Part shown: one piece after another, positions 1-8,942 of the stretch
How positions within the stretch are numbered: position 1 is the first letter of the stretch
Layout: the number at the start of each line of letters is the position of its first letter
Source of the DNA: an uncultured Lachnospiraceae bacterium
GTDB taxonomy: Bacteria; Bacillota; Clostridia; Lachnospirales; Lachnospiraceae
Direction of reading: 5' to 3'
Length of the DNA: 64,000 bases
Assembly (NCBI GenBank): GCA_934320895.1
Contig: CAKRFY010000012.1
Location: 10,004 to 74,003 of the forward strand
Translations under genes and position numbers: made by a program
The notes under the pieces: generated by a model
What the model was told of the DNA's origin: nothing
What the model saw: the letters and a program-made list of their open reading frames with translations, nothing else
Databases searched by the model: none

Positions 1-1040
1 AAGTAAAATACGGACTTGATAGAATAAAACTATCAGGAAACTTTTTATTAGAGCTTGTCAATGAAGTTCTTGATATTTCAAAAATTGAAAATGGACAGAT
101 GAAAGTAAAGCCTAAAGAGATAAACATATGTGAACTTTTTGATGAATTTTCTCCATCACTAGAACAGATGAAACTTAGAAAAGATCTTGACATTAGCTGT
201 ATAAAACATGATATTAGCTATGCCGAATTATTTGCTGACCCTCTTCGCATAAAACAGATATACACTAACATTTTATCCAATGCCGTAAAATATACTCCTA
301 ATGGCGGAAGTGTTACTTTTGAAATATATCAGGAAAAAATTCCCCACAGCAAAAATGTATTTCTTATTGCCAAAATAAGCGATACCGGAATAGGAATGTC
401 TGAAGAATATATTGAAAATATGTATTCAAAATTTACAAGAGAAACTGACTCGCGCATAAACAAAGTTCCAGGTTATGGACTTGGTCTATCAATCGTAAAA
501 TACCTTACAGATATCATGAATGGCCATATTGATGTCCAAAGTGAACTTGGCAAGGGTACAACTTTTACAGTAACTTTGGAAATTCCATACCTTAAAGAAC
601 ACTCGAGAATCGCACCTGAGACATTAACCATTGAACATTATTCAAAAATCTGTTCGGGAATGCATCTGCTTATCGCAGAAGATAATGAATTAAACTACGA
701 AGTTATATCAGAACTTCTAAAGATGCATAATATAACTTGTGAACATGCAGCGGATGGCTCCATTTGTGTTGAAATGTTAAAGTCTGCTAAAAAGCACACT
801 TATGATGCAATACTCATGGATATGCAGATGCCCGTAATGAACGGACTTTACGCAACAACAACAATAAGAAACCTTGACAGTTCAGAAGCACACAGCATCC
901 CTATTATAGCAATGACCGCAAATGCTTTCAAAGAAGATATTGAGAAATGTCTCAATGCTGGCATGAATAAATATTTATCAAAACCTGCAGATATTTTCAA
1001 ACTTTTAAAAGTATTATCTGAGTTCAGAAATAATAATTAA
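1..1040 (+). CDS. Hybrid histidine kinase / response regulator, 3' part (5' end outside window)
   Basis: The frame is open from base 3, so the gene starts upstream of the window; the ATG at 99 is internal. The first visible residues (DRIKLSGNFLLELVNEVLD) are the second helix of a HisKA dimerisation domain. An ATPase domain follows, with an N-box (NILSNAVKY), a G1 motif DTGIGM and a G2 motif GYGLGLSIV. The last 125 or so residues form a receiver domain with the acidic pair AED, the phosphoacceptor in LMDMQMP, the conserved Thr in AMTAN and Lys in SKPAD. This is the order of a membrane sensor kinase with a fused receiver, the same architecture as the kinase at 44659-47448. The input domain is not visible, so the signal is unknown. 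Confidence 0.93.
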   Translation, partial: VKYGLDRIKLSGNFLLELVNEVLDISKIENGQMKVKPKEINICELFDEFSPSLEQMKLRKDLDISCIKHDISYAELFADPLRIKQIYTNILSNAVKYTPNGGSVTFEIYQEKIPHSKNVFLIAKISDTGIGMSEEYIENMYSKFTRETDSRINKVPGYGLGLSIVKYLTDIMNGHIDVQSELGKGTTFTVTLEIPYLKEHSRIAPETLTIEHYSKICSGMHLLIAEDNELNYEVISELLKMHNITCEHAADGSICVEMLKSAKKHTYDAILMDMQMPVMNGLYATTTIRNLDSSEAHSIPIIAMTANAFKEDIEKCLNAGMNKYLSKPADIFKLLKVLSEFRNNN

Positions 1041-1041
1041 A

Positions 1042-1100
1042 TTTGACACTATTAGCTGCTATGAGCAAGTAGCAGAGCTGATTGCGAATATCCGCTTGAC
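1042..1100 (-). repeat. Dispersed intergenic repeat, copy A
   Basis: Read on the minus strand this is a copy of a roughly 50-bp sequence also found at 18855-18900, 35347-35405 and 62161-62210. The shared core contains ATATTCGCAATC and GCTCTGCTACTTGCT and ends near ATAGTGT. It lies between the stop codons of two convergent genes and shows no coding potential. Confidence 0.7.
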
Positions 1101-1101
1101 T

Positions 1102-1141
1102 CCCCTATATTCAACTTAACAAAAATAGTTAAATATAGGGG
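1102..1141 (+). terminator. Probable terminator of the hybrid kinase gene
   Basis: The sequence CCCCTATATT (1102-1111) pairs with AATATAGGGG (1132-1141), and the inner AACT/AGTT can extend the stem. An AT-rich stretch with a run of T follows on the plus strand. Confidence 0.6.
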
Positions 1142-1162
1142 ATTATAATTTTTCAACTTTGT

Positions 1163-1915
1163 CTATTCAGACTTCTTAGCCTCATTTTTATCAGCATTGT
1201 CTAACTCTTTAAAATATTCGCTTGGCATATTTTGTGGCTCAACAGTTTTTATCTGTGGATTTTCCATATCAGTCAATATAGTCTCAGGCTTTGACAAAGT
1301 AACACTTTCATCTACTTTCTGCTTCGTGTTCACAGTTTCATTTAAATCCTGTGACTGCATTTTCTCAACCTCATATGGATTTCTTGGCTGCGCTACTGCC
1401 GGTTCATCGCTCGTATTAACCATATTTCTATAATATACATCTGCATGTGTGTAAATTCTTTTTTCATGGTAATAAACAACATTAGTATCACTTAGAATAT
1501 CATGTAATCCTCTTTTCTTCTTATCAATAGCAATCATTATATATCCTATCGAAAGTATAAGTGCAGATAAAAATCTTCCTACAGTTTCTCTAAACGCCAC
1601 CTCAAAGAATGTCAGTTTTCTATCTTCAACACTTACCACTCTTATCTGGAACAATTTCTTTCCAAGTGTTGAACCCGTAAAATATGTCAACAGAATAAAA
1701 TATGCAGCTTGCATCAGATAAAATAATATATCTTTTATGGAATACTGAAAGATAAAATCTTTCACCAAAAAATTATCAGGACTTGCGACTGTAGCAATCC
1801 ACACTGGTACCCTTACCACAAGCATGGCAGCCCAGACTATTAAAATATCAACTAAATACGCCGCAAGACGAACGAAAAATCCTGCATATATACGATCATC
1901 CGGTCTATTTTGCAT
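1163..1915 (-). CDS. RDD-family membrane protein
   Basis: A 250-residue protein. The N-terminal half has three hydrophobic segments with the conserved Arg and Asp residues of RDD domains (FVRLAAYLVD near residue 15, GLHDILSDT near 140). The C-terminal 100 or so residues are hydrophilic and low in conservation. The start chosen is the ATG at 1915 (protein begins MQNRPDDR), which overlaps the sppA stop by 11 bases and has GGGGTG about ten bases upstream. RDD proteins are poorly characterised; some act in cation exchange or membrane stress. The overlap with sppA suggests coupled translation and a shared membrane role, which is inference. Confidence 0.8.
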   Translation of the reverse strand: MQNRPDDRIYAGFFVRLAAYLVDILIVWAAMLVVRVPVWIATVASPDNFLVKDFIFQYSIKDILFYLMQAAYFILLTYFTGSTLGKKLFQIRVVSVEDRKLTFFEVAFRETVGRFLSALILSIGYIMIAIDKKKRGLHDILSDTNVVYYHEKRIYTHADVYYRNMVNTSDEPAVAQPRNPYEVEKMQSQDLNETVNTKQKVDESVTLSKPETILTDMENPQIKTVEPQNMPSEYFKELDNADKNEAKKSE

Positions 1916-2924
1916 AATATTTAAGCACCCCATTTCCATTGTTTTGTACAATGTCCTCTGCAAGATCAATGTCTGACTTAGGAACAATGTCTTTTACTGC
2001 GCCAAATAAACTGCTAAACATTCCTGATAATGAATTGTTTTCAGGTGTATAATAAGTTATATTTTCTGAAAATCCAGCTTCTTTTGCGAATTCTTTCTTC
2101 TCATCCTCGAGAGAACCTATTTCATCAACAAGATTTATCTCTTTTGCTTGCTTTGCTGAATAGATACGACCATCGGCAATTTCTTTTACCTTATCAGTAT
2201 CCATCTTTCTTCCTTCAGCCACAATATCAACAAACTGGTCATAAGCTTCATCTACAAGCGATTGAAGAATATCTCTCTGTTCTTTCGTAAGATCAAGCCC
2301 CTGTGAACCCATTGCCTTATTTCTTCCACTTGTTATGTCAATTTCCTTTATTCCAAGTTTATCATAAAGTTTTTTGCAATTTGTAAGTGAAACTATTACA
2401 CCAATGGAACCAGTCCAACAATTTCTATTTGCATAAATCTTATCTGCTGCCATCGAAATATAATATCCACCTGAGCATGCCTGCGATGCAAAATATGCCC
2501 ATATAGGTCTCTTTGTCTTTTCCTTATACTCCATAAGTTTCAGATACATCTCATCACTCTCATAAACAGCCCCTCCCGGACTGTCAACAAAAAGAAGTAT
2601 TCCCTTATTCTTATCAGACTTTTCCATCTTTTCAATATACTTTAGATACAAGTCATGATCATAAGTATTACTTGATGTAAGACTATTAGATGAAGACGCA
2701 CCAATCTCTCCCTCAATGTTTATAACACCTATAAATTCTTTGTCAGGTAAATCAATGTTTGCGCCTGCATCAGAAGAAAACATATCCTTTACTATATTAG
2801 TCGTTTCTGCCTTGTTTTTCTGCACTAGTTTTGAACCTATTACATTTGATGCAACACCTGTGATTCCAACCGCTATTATCACAACCCCGGTAACCACAAT
2901 GCTGATGATCTGTTTTGTTTTCAT
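1905..2924 (-). CDS. sppA: Signal peptide peptidase SppA, S49 family
   Basis: A 339-residue serine protease of the short, single-domain Gram-positive SppA type, expected to degrade leftover signal peptides at the membrane. One N-terminal transmembrane segment spans residues 7-27. The catalytic Ser is probably Ser151 in ACSGGYYIS and the general base Lys203 in SGRNKAMG, the usual Ser-Lys dyad spacing. DSPGGAV near residue 114 is the conserved oxyanion-side loop. An AGGAAAAAG ribosome binding site precedes the ATG at 2924. The gene overlaps the RDD gene downstream. Confidence 0.93.
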   Translation of the reverse strand: MKTKQIISIVVTGVVIIAVGITGVASNVIGSKLVQKNKAETTNIVKDMFSSDAGANIDLPDKEFIGVINIEGEIGASSSNSLTSSNTYDHDLYLKYIEKMEKSDKNKGILLFVDSPGGAVYESDEMYLKLMEYKEKTKRPIWAYFASQACSGGYYISMAADKIYANRNCWTGSIGVIVSLTNCKKLYDKLGIKEIDITSGRNKAMGSQGLDLTKEQRDILQSLVDEAYDQFVDIVAEGRKMDTDKVKEIADGRIYSAKQAKEINLVDEIGSLEDEKKEFAKEAGFSENITYYTPENNSLSGMFSSLFGAVKDIVPKSDIDLAEDIVQNNGNGVLKYYAK

Positions 2925-3076
2925 AACTTTTTCCTTTCCCTACTAATCCTTGCTATATGCACTTTTATGCATTATTGTATGCAACATGGTTAATTTTACC
3001 ACAACAATGCTTTTCGGTCAAAAAAGCAAATATGGCCTATCTCCTTGCACATAGCATGATTTATAATATAAAAATT

Positions 3077-3110
3077 CCCCCATCTGCTGCTTTCGCAGTC
3101 AAAACGGGGG
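3077..3110 (-). terminator. Terminator of glgP
   Basis: On the minus strand, CCCCC and GGGGG flank an inner CTGC-GAAA-GCAG hairpin and are followed by AATTTTTATA. It sits just after the glgP stop codon. Confidence 0.85.
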
Positions 3111-3144
3111 ATAAATTCAGAATCATTATATCACAATTCTAAAA

Positions 3145-5607
3145 TTAATCTGCATCTGTAACCTCAACCTTAACTTTATTAAGGTGCCAGATTTCTTTTG
3201 CATATTCTTCAATAGTTCTATCTGATGAGAACTTACCGCTCTTTGCTGTATTTAACATAGCAGAACGAGCCCATCTCTTTTCATCTCTGTATGCAGCTTC
3301 AACCTTTTCCTGAGCTTCTGCATATGATCTGAAGTCCTTAAGAATAAAGTACATATCAGGTCTTCCACCCTGTCCATCAAGAAGAGAATTATATATGTCT
3401 CTAAATTCTTCAAAATTGCCCTGAGAATATGTTCCATCTACAAGCTGTGTGAGCACTGCACGTATATCTGAATCTGAATTATATATATCTCTTGGATTAT
3501 ACTGTCCGTTATGCTCATATGCAATTACTTCATCTGATGAAAGACCAAAGATAAATGCATTTTCCTTGCCAACTTCATCAACTATTTCAACATTTGCACC
3601 GTCCATAGTACCAAGTGTAAGCGCACCATTCAACATAAACTTCATATTTCCTGTTCCTGATGCTTCCTTACTTGCTGTTGAAATCTGCTCTGAAACATCT
3701 GCTGCCGCAAAAATAATTTCAGCATTTGAAACTCTGTAGTTCTCAATAAACACAACCTTAATCTTTCCATTGATAGATGCATCATTATTGATAACATCAC
3801 CAACACTATTGATAAGCTTGATAATTGATTTTGCTCTCTGGTAACCTGCTGATGCTTTTGCACCAAATATAAATGTTCTAGGATAGAAGTCCATTCCTGG
3901 ATTCTGTTTTAATTTATTGTAAAGATACATTACATGCAGAATATTTAAAAGCTGACGCTTATACTCATGTAAACGCTTTACCTGTACATCAAAGATTGAA
4001 CGAGGATCTACTTCAATTCCATTGTGCTCCTTGATATATTTTGCAAGTCTTACTTTATTCTTATACTTGATGTTCATAAATTCTTTCTGACTAAGTTCAT
4101 CATCAACGTAAACAGAAAGTTCATCAATATGTTTAAGATTTGTAATCCAGTCATCACCAATCTTATCTGTAACCCACTGTGCAAGTAATGGATTTCCATG
4201 AAGTAAAAATCTTCTCTGTGTAATACCATTTGTTTTATTATTGAACTTCTCAGGCATCATTTCATAGAAGTCCTTAAGTTCCTGATGCTTAAGAATCTCT
4301 GTATGAAGTTTAGCAACACCATTAACAGAAAAACCTGCTGCTATCGCAAGATGTGCCATCTTAACCTGACCATCATAAATGATAGCCATCTTCTCAACCT
4401 TGCTGTTATCATCAGGATATTCAGCTTGAATCTTAAGAACAAATCTTCTATTGATTTCTTCAATGATCTGATAAATTCTTGGAAGAAGTCTTGAGAAAAG
4501 TTCCAAAGGCCATTTTTCAAGTGCCTCTGACATAATAGTATGATTCGTATAAGCACATGATTTTGTAGTGATATCCCATGCCTCGTCCCATGAAAGATTA
4601 TACTCATCCATAAGTATACGCATAAGCTCTGCAACCGTAACTGTAGGATGTGTATCATTTAACTGGAATACAACCTTCTCATGAATCTTATGGATATCAT
4701 CATGTTTTTCCATATACTTTTTAACCGCACGCTGAATGCTTGCAGATACGAAGAAATACTGCTGTTTTAATCTAAGTTCTTTACCAGCCATATGATTATC
4801 ATTTGGATAAAGAACTTCACAGATAGTTCTTGCAAGATTTTCCTGCTCTACTGCCTTCTGATAATCTCCCTTGTCAAATGAATCAAGGTTAAATGTATCA
4901 ATAGGCTCTGCATCCCAGATTCTAAGAGTATTTACAACATTGTTGTTGTAGCCTACAATCGGGAGATCATAAGGAACGGCTCTTACTGACTGATAGTTTT
5001 CCTGAACAAACTTATCTCTTCCACACTCATCTTTGCGAATAGTAACATAACCACCAAATTTAACTTCAACAGCATACTCAGGTCTCTTAATCTCAAATGG
5101 ATTTCCATACTTGAGCCAGTCATCAGGTTTTTCAATCTGATAACCATTTTCAATAACCTGTTTAAACATTCCATACTTGTAACGGATACCACATCCATAT
5201 GCTGGATATCCAAGAGTTGATAATGAATCAAGAAAACATGCCGCAAGTCTTCCAAGACCACCATTTCCAAGTGCTGCATCAGGCTCCTGATCTTCAATAA
5301 CATCAAGATCCATGCCAAGTTCCTCAATAGCCTCTTTAATCGCCTGATTTCCTTTTAAATTAATAATAATATTTCCTAAAGCTCTTCCTGTAAGGAACTC
5401 CATAGATAAATAATAAACTGTCTTTACATCCTGTTCCTCATAAGTTCTGTGTGTAGCCATCCACTGGTCTACGATAAAATCCTTAACTGCATATGCCACA
5501 GCCTGAAATTTCTGCTGATCATCAGCTTCACTTATAGATTTTCTGAATAAAACCTTTAAATAATCCTCAACTTCCTTTTTGAACTCTACCTTATTCAATT
5601 CCTTCAT
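3145..5607 (-). CDS. glgP: Glycogen/starch/alpha-glucan phosphorylase
   Basis: An 820-residue member of glycosyltransferase family 35, the usual length. It releases glucose 1-phosphate from alpha-1,4-glucans using pyridoxal phosphate. The family signature EASGTGNMKFMLNGALTLGT holds the PLP-binding lysine (in GNMKF). DAALGNGGLGRLAACFLDS and LHEYKRQLLN are further hallmark blocks. The start at 5607 (MKELNKVEF) follows an AGGAGG site; a longer frame upstream would add 15 residues without a better start. It is a single-gene unit, with a terminator at 3077-3110 and no other glycogen gene in the window. Confidence 0.96.
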   Translation of the reverse strand: MKELNKVEFKKEVEDYLKVLFRKSISEADDQQKFQAVAYAVKDFIVDQWMATHRTYEEQDVKTVYYLSMEFLTGRALGNIIINLKGNQAIKEAIEELGMDLDVIEDQEPDAALGNGGLGRLAACFLDSLSTLGYPAYGCGIRYKYGMFKQVIENGYQIEKPDDWLKYGNPFEIKRPEYAVEVKFGGYVTIRKDECGRDKFVQENYQSVRAVPYDLPIVGYNNNVVNTLRIWDAEPIDTFNLDSFDKGDYQKAVEQENLARTICEVLYPNDNHMAGKELRLKQQYFFVSASIQRAVKKYMEKHDDIHKIHEKVVFQLNDTHPTVTVAELMRILMDEYNLSWDEAWDITTKSCAYTNHTIMSEALEKWPLELFSRLLPRIYQIIEEINRRFVLKIQAEYPDDNSKVEKMAIIYDGQVKMAHLAIAAGFSVNGVAKLHTEILKHQELKDFYEMMPEKFNNKTNGITQRRFLLHGNPLLAQWVTDKIGDDWITNLKHIDELSVYVDDELSQKEFMNIKYKNKVRLAKYIKEHNGIEVDPRSIFDVQVKRLHEYKRQLLNILHVMYLYNKLKQNPGMDFYPRTFIFGAKASAGYQRAKSIIKLINSVGDVINNDASINGKIKVVFIENYRVSNAEIIFAAADVSEQISTASKEASGTGNMKFMLNGALTLGTMDGANVEIVDEVGKENAFIFGLSSDEVIAYEHNGQYNPRDIYNSDSDIRAVLTQLVDGTYSQGNFEEFRDIYNSLLDGQGGRPDMYFILKDFRSYAEAQEKVEAAYRDEKRWARSAMLNTAKSGKFSSDRTIEEYAKEIWHLNKVKVEVTDAD

Positions 5608-5843
5608 ACTATTTATTATCCTCCTGCTATTGCAACCGACTATGTCTAACATTTACTATTATAAACCACAACCCCTTAAAAATCAATGAATCTAATAACC
5701 TTACATCATATTTATCCTTTTCTTTTTTCTCAATAGGTTCTAACTTTTTATCTGTCTTAAATTACTTGAATCCCTTAAAAATATACATAAATTCCCATTT
5801 TTACTCATATCTATTAACTGATAAATAAAAGTGGGGTAAATCC

Positions 5844-6281
5844 ATGTTTAATCGAAAAAAAGCCTCTTTTCACCGAATTCAAACAGTGATATGCACCATC
5901 GCAACAGCCATTGCCATATTATTTTGTTCAAGCGGGTGTGCAGAAACTGACGATTATCCAAAAACCAGAGATATAGACTATACTGTTGTAACAGGAAATG
6001 AAATTCCAAATGAACTGCGTAAAATGATAAAAGAACGCAAAGATTCTGCTTTTCAGTTAAGTTTTTCATGTGACGGCGAACTATATATAGTTAAAGGTTA
6101 TGGTAAACAGCTATCTCCCGAATTTAGCATAACTGTCAATGAACTCTATCTTTCCGACAAATACATTGTATTTGATACGGAACTTTATGGTCCCAAAAAG
6201 GAAACAAAATCTAAATCAAAAAGCTATCCATACATTGTTGTAAAAACAGAATACATTAACAAATCAATTGTTTTTAAGTAA
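5844..6281 (+). CDS. Probable lipoprotein with PrcB-like C-terminal domain
   Basis: A 145-residue protein with a basic N-terminus, a hydrophobic segment at about residues 14-30 and a lipobox-like SSGC, so it is probably exported and lipidated, although the residue before SSGC is not ideal. The C-terminal half (GYGKQLSPEFSITVNELYLS to YPYIVVKTEYI) has the pattern of the PrcB C-terminal domain, named for a subunit that stabilises a surface protease complex in Treponema. That link to protease stability is family knowledge, not shown here. A start codon follows AAGTGGGG. The stop overlaps the convergent FHA gene by 8 bases. Confidence 0.65.
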   Translation: MFNRKKASFHRIQTVICTIATAIAILFCSSGCAETDDYPKTRDIDYTVVTGNEIPNELRKMIKERKDSAFQLSFSCDGELYIVKGYGKQLSPEFSITVNELYLSDKYIVFDTELYGPKKETKSKSKSYPYIVVKTEYINKSIVFK

Positions 6282-7299
6282 CAATGAAACCTATATCCGC
6301 AAATGTAATTTCATCCTTTATCTTGCATCTTGTTTTTACATTTGCGGCAATCTTTTCTCCATTTACAAAAGTACCATTGCTCGAACCTCTATCTGTAACA
6401 TACAAAAAATTTTCATCAGCTTCAAGTATGGCATGATTTCTGCTTATATAATTTTGAGGAAGAATAACCTGATTCTCACGACTTCTTCCAACATGTACTG
6501 TATCTTCCGAGCCACAGCCAAATGACATTGACTTTTTTACATTTATTATATCCGGGACAAATTCTCTTATCAAAATATTCTTTATATTTCCTCTCACAAG
6601 TGAAAAACATTCACTTGTATCACAATCATATTTTTCATTCTTCGTTGGTTCTAAATCTTTTATTTTAGCCTTAGAACCAACATTACCATCTGATGCTCTA
6701 CTATTTTCCTGCCAGTCTTTTCCTCTATCAATGTCAGAAATCACTCTGTTATCCAAAAATATCTCGATATCGTTCACATGAAAGTTGTCTTCTGACACTA
6801 TGCCATATAAACCGTATATAAACTCAACACATTTTATATCTCCATGATCCGCTATTTTCATAAATTCTTCCGTGAGACTTTTGATCTGATTTCTAAATGA
6901 ATTGTTCATACCAGGCAAAACACAAAATTCAAGTTCTTTATATTTTCTATTTCCAAATATTAAATCTTTCCTGAACAAAATTGAATCAGCTGATATAAGA
7001 TATTTCTCACAACTTTTCGTTGTCTTTACAAAAGCCTTATATATTTCATACAAAATATCATATGTCATTTCCTGCTTTTTCATAATGTCGCAAATTACGG
7101 TTTTATCAGTTGTATCATAATATAGATAAAGTTTATTGTCCTCGTATCTGAAATCACATGAAAGTATTCCTGAAATATTATTGTTCTGAAGCATTTTGAC
7201 TTCAACTGATTCCTCATGTATGCAGTCAATATCAAAAACAATATAAGAGCCTGAAATACCATCCTTCCTTTTATACTCTAGTTCCTTCTCCATTATCAT
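6274..7299 (-). CDS. FHA-domain protein of the Tad cluster
   Basis: A 341-residue protein. The C-terminal 80 residues are a forkhead-associated domain, with GRSRENQVILP, ISRNHAIL and DRGSSNGTFVNG, which binds phosphothreonine peptides. The N-terminal 190 residues resemble the DUF6382 region found upstream of FHA domains in Clostridia (tentative). Its ATG overlaps the stop of the upstream TadE-like gene in an ATGA junction, so it is the last gene of the leftward Tad operon. FHA proteins often accompany Tad and secretion clusters, suggesting regulation by a Ser/Thr kinase, but no such kinase is visible in this window. Confidence 0.85.
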   Translation of the reverse strand: MIMEKELEYKRKDGISGSYIVFDIDCIHEESVEVKMLQNNNISGILSCDFRYEDNKLYLYYDTTDKTVICDIMKKQEMTYDILYEIYKAFVKTTKSCEKYLISADSILFRKDLIFGNRKYKELEFCVLPGMNNSFRNQIKSLTEEFMKIADHGDIKCVEFIYGLYGIVSEDNFHVNDIEIFLDNRVISDIDRGKDWQENSRASDGNVGSKAKIKDLEPTKNEKYDCDTSECFSLVRGNIKNILIREFVPDIINVKKSMSFGCGSEDTVHVGRSRENQVILPQNYISRNHAILEADENFLYVTDRGSSNGTFVNGEKIAANVKTRCKIKDEITFADIGFIVT

Positions 7300-7721
7300 T
7301 CCCCACTTTTTTGTCTATATCTGACCATAACATCTGGTTTAATCTTTAAATATTTCGTTTTAAGACAAATTTTCTTTGTCCTTTTCATAAAATATCCCAC
7401 AACTGGAATATCAATCTTTGAAACAGCTTTAACCTCCACTTTTATATAAATTTTACCAATATCACATTTTACATTCGTAATGTTAAATACCCTGAGATTT
7501 TTCGAAATATCCCTTTTGCTTATTTTTTTATCATCCTCTTTACTGCTTTCTCCCCCTTCTGCTAAGCATATTACACTGTACCTGATATTCTCCTGTAATA
7601 TCACTTTGTCATGTAAAAAAAATAACATATAGATCATTGCAAAAATAATTCCAAGTATCATTGGAACAATAAACGCCGCTTCTATGGTATAATTTGCTGA
7701 AACCCTGTATCTTTTATCCAT
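7296..7721 (-). CDS. TadE-like pseudopilin
   Basis: A 141-residue protein with a short basic N-terminus and one hydrophobic segment (TIEAAFIVPMILGIIFAMIY, residues 12-31). The Glu at the head of that segment is typical of type IV prepilin-like proteins of the TadE/TadG group. The rest is a small hydrophilic domain expected outside the membrane. It overlaps the FHA gene by four bases. A minor pilin role in the Tad pilus is inferred from position and topology. Confidence 0.75.
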   Translation of the reverse strand: MDKRYRVSANYTIEAAFIVPMILGIIFAMIYMLFFLHDKVILQENIRYSVICLAEGGESSKEDDKKISKRDISKNLRVFNITNVKCDIGKIYIKVEVKAVSKIDIPVVGYFMKRTKKICLKTKYLKIKPDVMVRYRQKSGE

Positions 7722-7814
7722 ATCTTTCCAAATACCTTCTCTAATATTATCTGTATTTAAATCACCTTCTATTTCGTAAATGATCGTATTTTATTCAAAA
7801 TCTAGTACAACACT

Positions 7815-8231
7815 TCATTGCAATAAACAGCATATATATGCAACAAATATAAATGGTATAAACGGCATCTCATATTTTTTCTTTTTCTTCTTAAAAATAA
7901 CAAGATACAATGCTGCAAAAAAGGCAAACATTATAGACATAAGAATAATAAAAACTCCTCTTTGAACTCCTATAAAACATATTATTATCATATAAACCGC
8001 CGCATCACCTATTCCTATCGCACCATTGCTAAGAATTGATACTGCAAAAAACACTCCACCAATGCAAATTCCCACTATAAAATTTTCAATAGTAAGACTT
8101 TTTTCAATATAAGCACAAACAGCAATAATTAACGAAAATATCAATAACACTCTTATATCAATCATCCTCTTTAAAATATCCATTACTGTACATACTCCAA
8201 TACACAGACATAATGCTCCATGTAATAACAT
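7815..8231 (-). CDS. Prepilin peptidase A24 family, short TadV-like
   Basis: A 138-residue polytopic membrane protein with about five hydrophobic segments. The two aspartates of the GxGD aspartyl proteases are visible as Asp18 (VMDIL) and Asp76 (GIGD). It would cleave the leader of Flp-type prepilins at the inner face of the membrane. This is the second A24 enzyme in the cluster; the other is at 15476-15991. The gene begins ten bases after the upstream TadE-like stop, with a purine-rich AGGGTGAAG before the ATG. Confidence 0.8.
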   Translation of the reverse strand: MLLHGALCLCIGVCTVMDILKRMIDIRVLLIFSLIIAVCAYIEKSLTIENFIVGICIGGVFFAVSILSNGAIGIGDAAVYMIIICFIGVQRGVFIILMSIMFAFFAALYLVIFKKKKKKYEMPFIPFIFVAYICCLLQ

Positions 8232-8240
8232 ATACTTACT

Positions 8241-8942
8241 TCACCCTCTTTCTTTGCATTTATTACATTCAGGCATTCCATTTATCTCTGATTTTCTCAC
8301 TGTTCTTACATTCCTTTTTATTCCATGACATTTCTTTATAAGATGATACCTGTCACCATAATTTGTTATGTAAACATAACTCTTCAAAGCATCACTTGAT
8401 TTAACGCAAAATTCACATTGCTTATATTTCCCACCTGATGAATTTCTCTTTTTATCAATACTTTTAGCCAAGACTCTCTGCACACTTGGATTCAGGTACG
8501 TACAATCTGAATAAACATGATAAACACTTCCTTTTTCAGTTATATATACCTTATCATCTGACTGCTGTGCCTCAGAGCACATACTCTTTCCCGCATACTC
8601 ACTTACAACTATTCTCTGATAAAACCTCTGCTTTGTAAGTGCACCAGCCAAAAATGGAATCTTAGTTTTATATTTCATAAAACATATTTTATACCCATTA
8701 TTTTCTGACCAACTAATAATATATCCACCTTTCAAAACAGAAGTCAGTGTATCAACTTTTGTACCATATACCGCATAATTTGATGCTGCATCTGCAAGTT
8801 GTATATGGTTCTGGTTTATTCCCAATAATACTTTAAACTCATAAAAAATTGAAAATAGTACAATAAAAAACACAGGTACACACAATGAGGCCTCAACAGT
8901 AATAGATGCTCTTAAGTTTATTTTTTTGAGCTTATCTTCCAT
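8241..8942 (-). CDS. TadE-like protein with two Cys/His modules
   Basis: A 233-residue protein. Residues 13-30 (SITVEASLCVPVFFIVLF) form a prepilin-type hydrophobic segment preceded by a basic N-terminus. The C-terminal 90 residues contain two copies of a YH-x4-C...C-x2-C module: VYHVYSDCTYL ending in CEFC, then RYHLIKKCHGI ending in CNKC. Such modules look metal-binding and appear in other exported or nuclease-associated proteins, but no function is assigned here. It overlaps the DUF5702 gene by 11 bases, so it belongs to the Tad operon. Confidence 0.75.
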   Translation of the reverse strand: MEDKLKKINLRASITVEASLCVPVFFIVLFSIFYEFKVLLGINQNHIQLADAASNYAVYGTKVDTLTSVLKGGYIISWSENNGYKICFMKYKTKIPFLAGALTKQRFYQRIVVSEYAGKSMCSEAQQSDDKVYITEKGSVYHVYSDCTYLNPSVQRVLAKSIDKKRNSSGGKYKQCEFCVKSSDALKSYVYITNYGDRYHLIKKCHGIKRNVRTVRKSEINGMPECNKCKERG

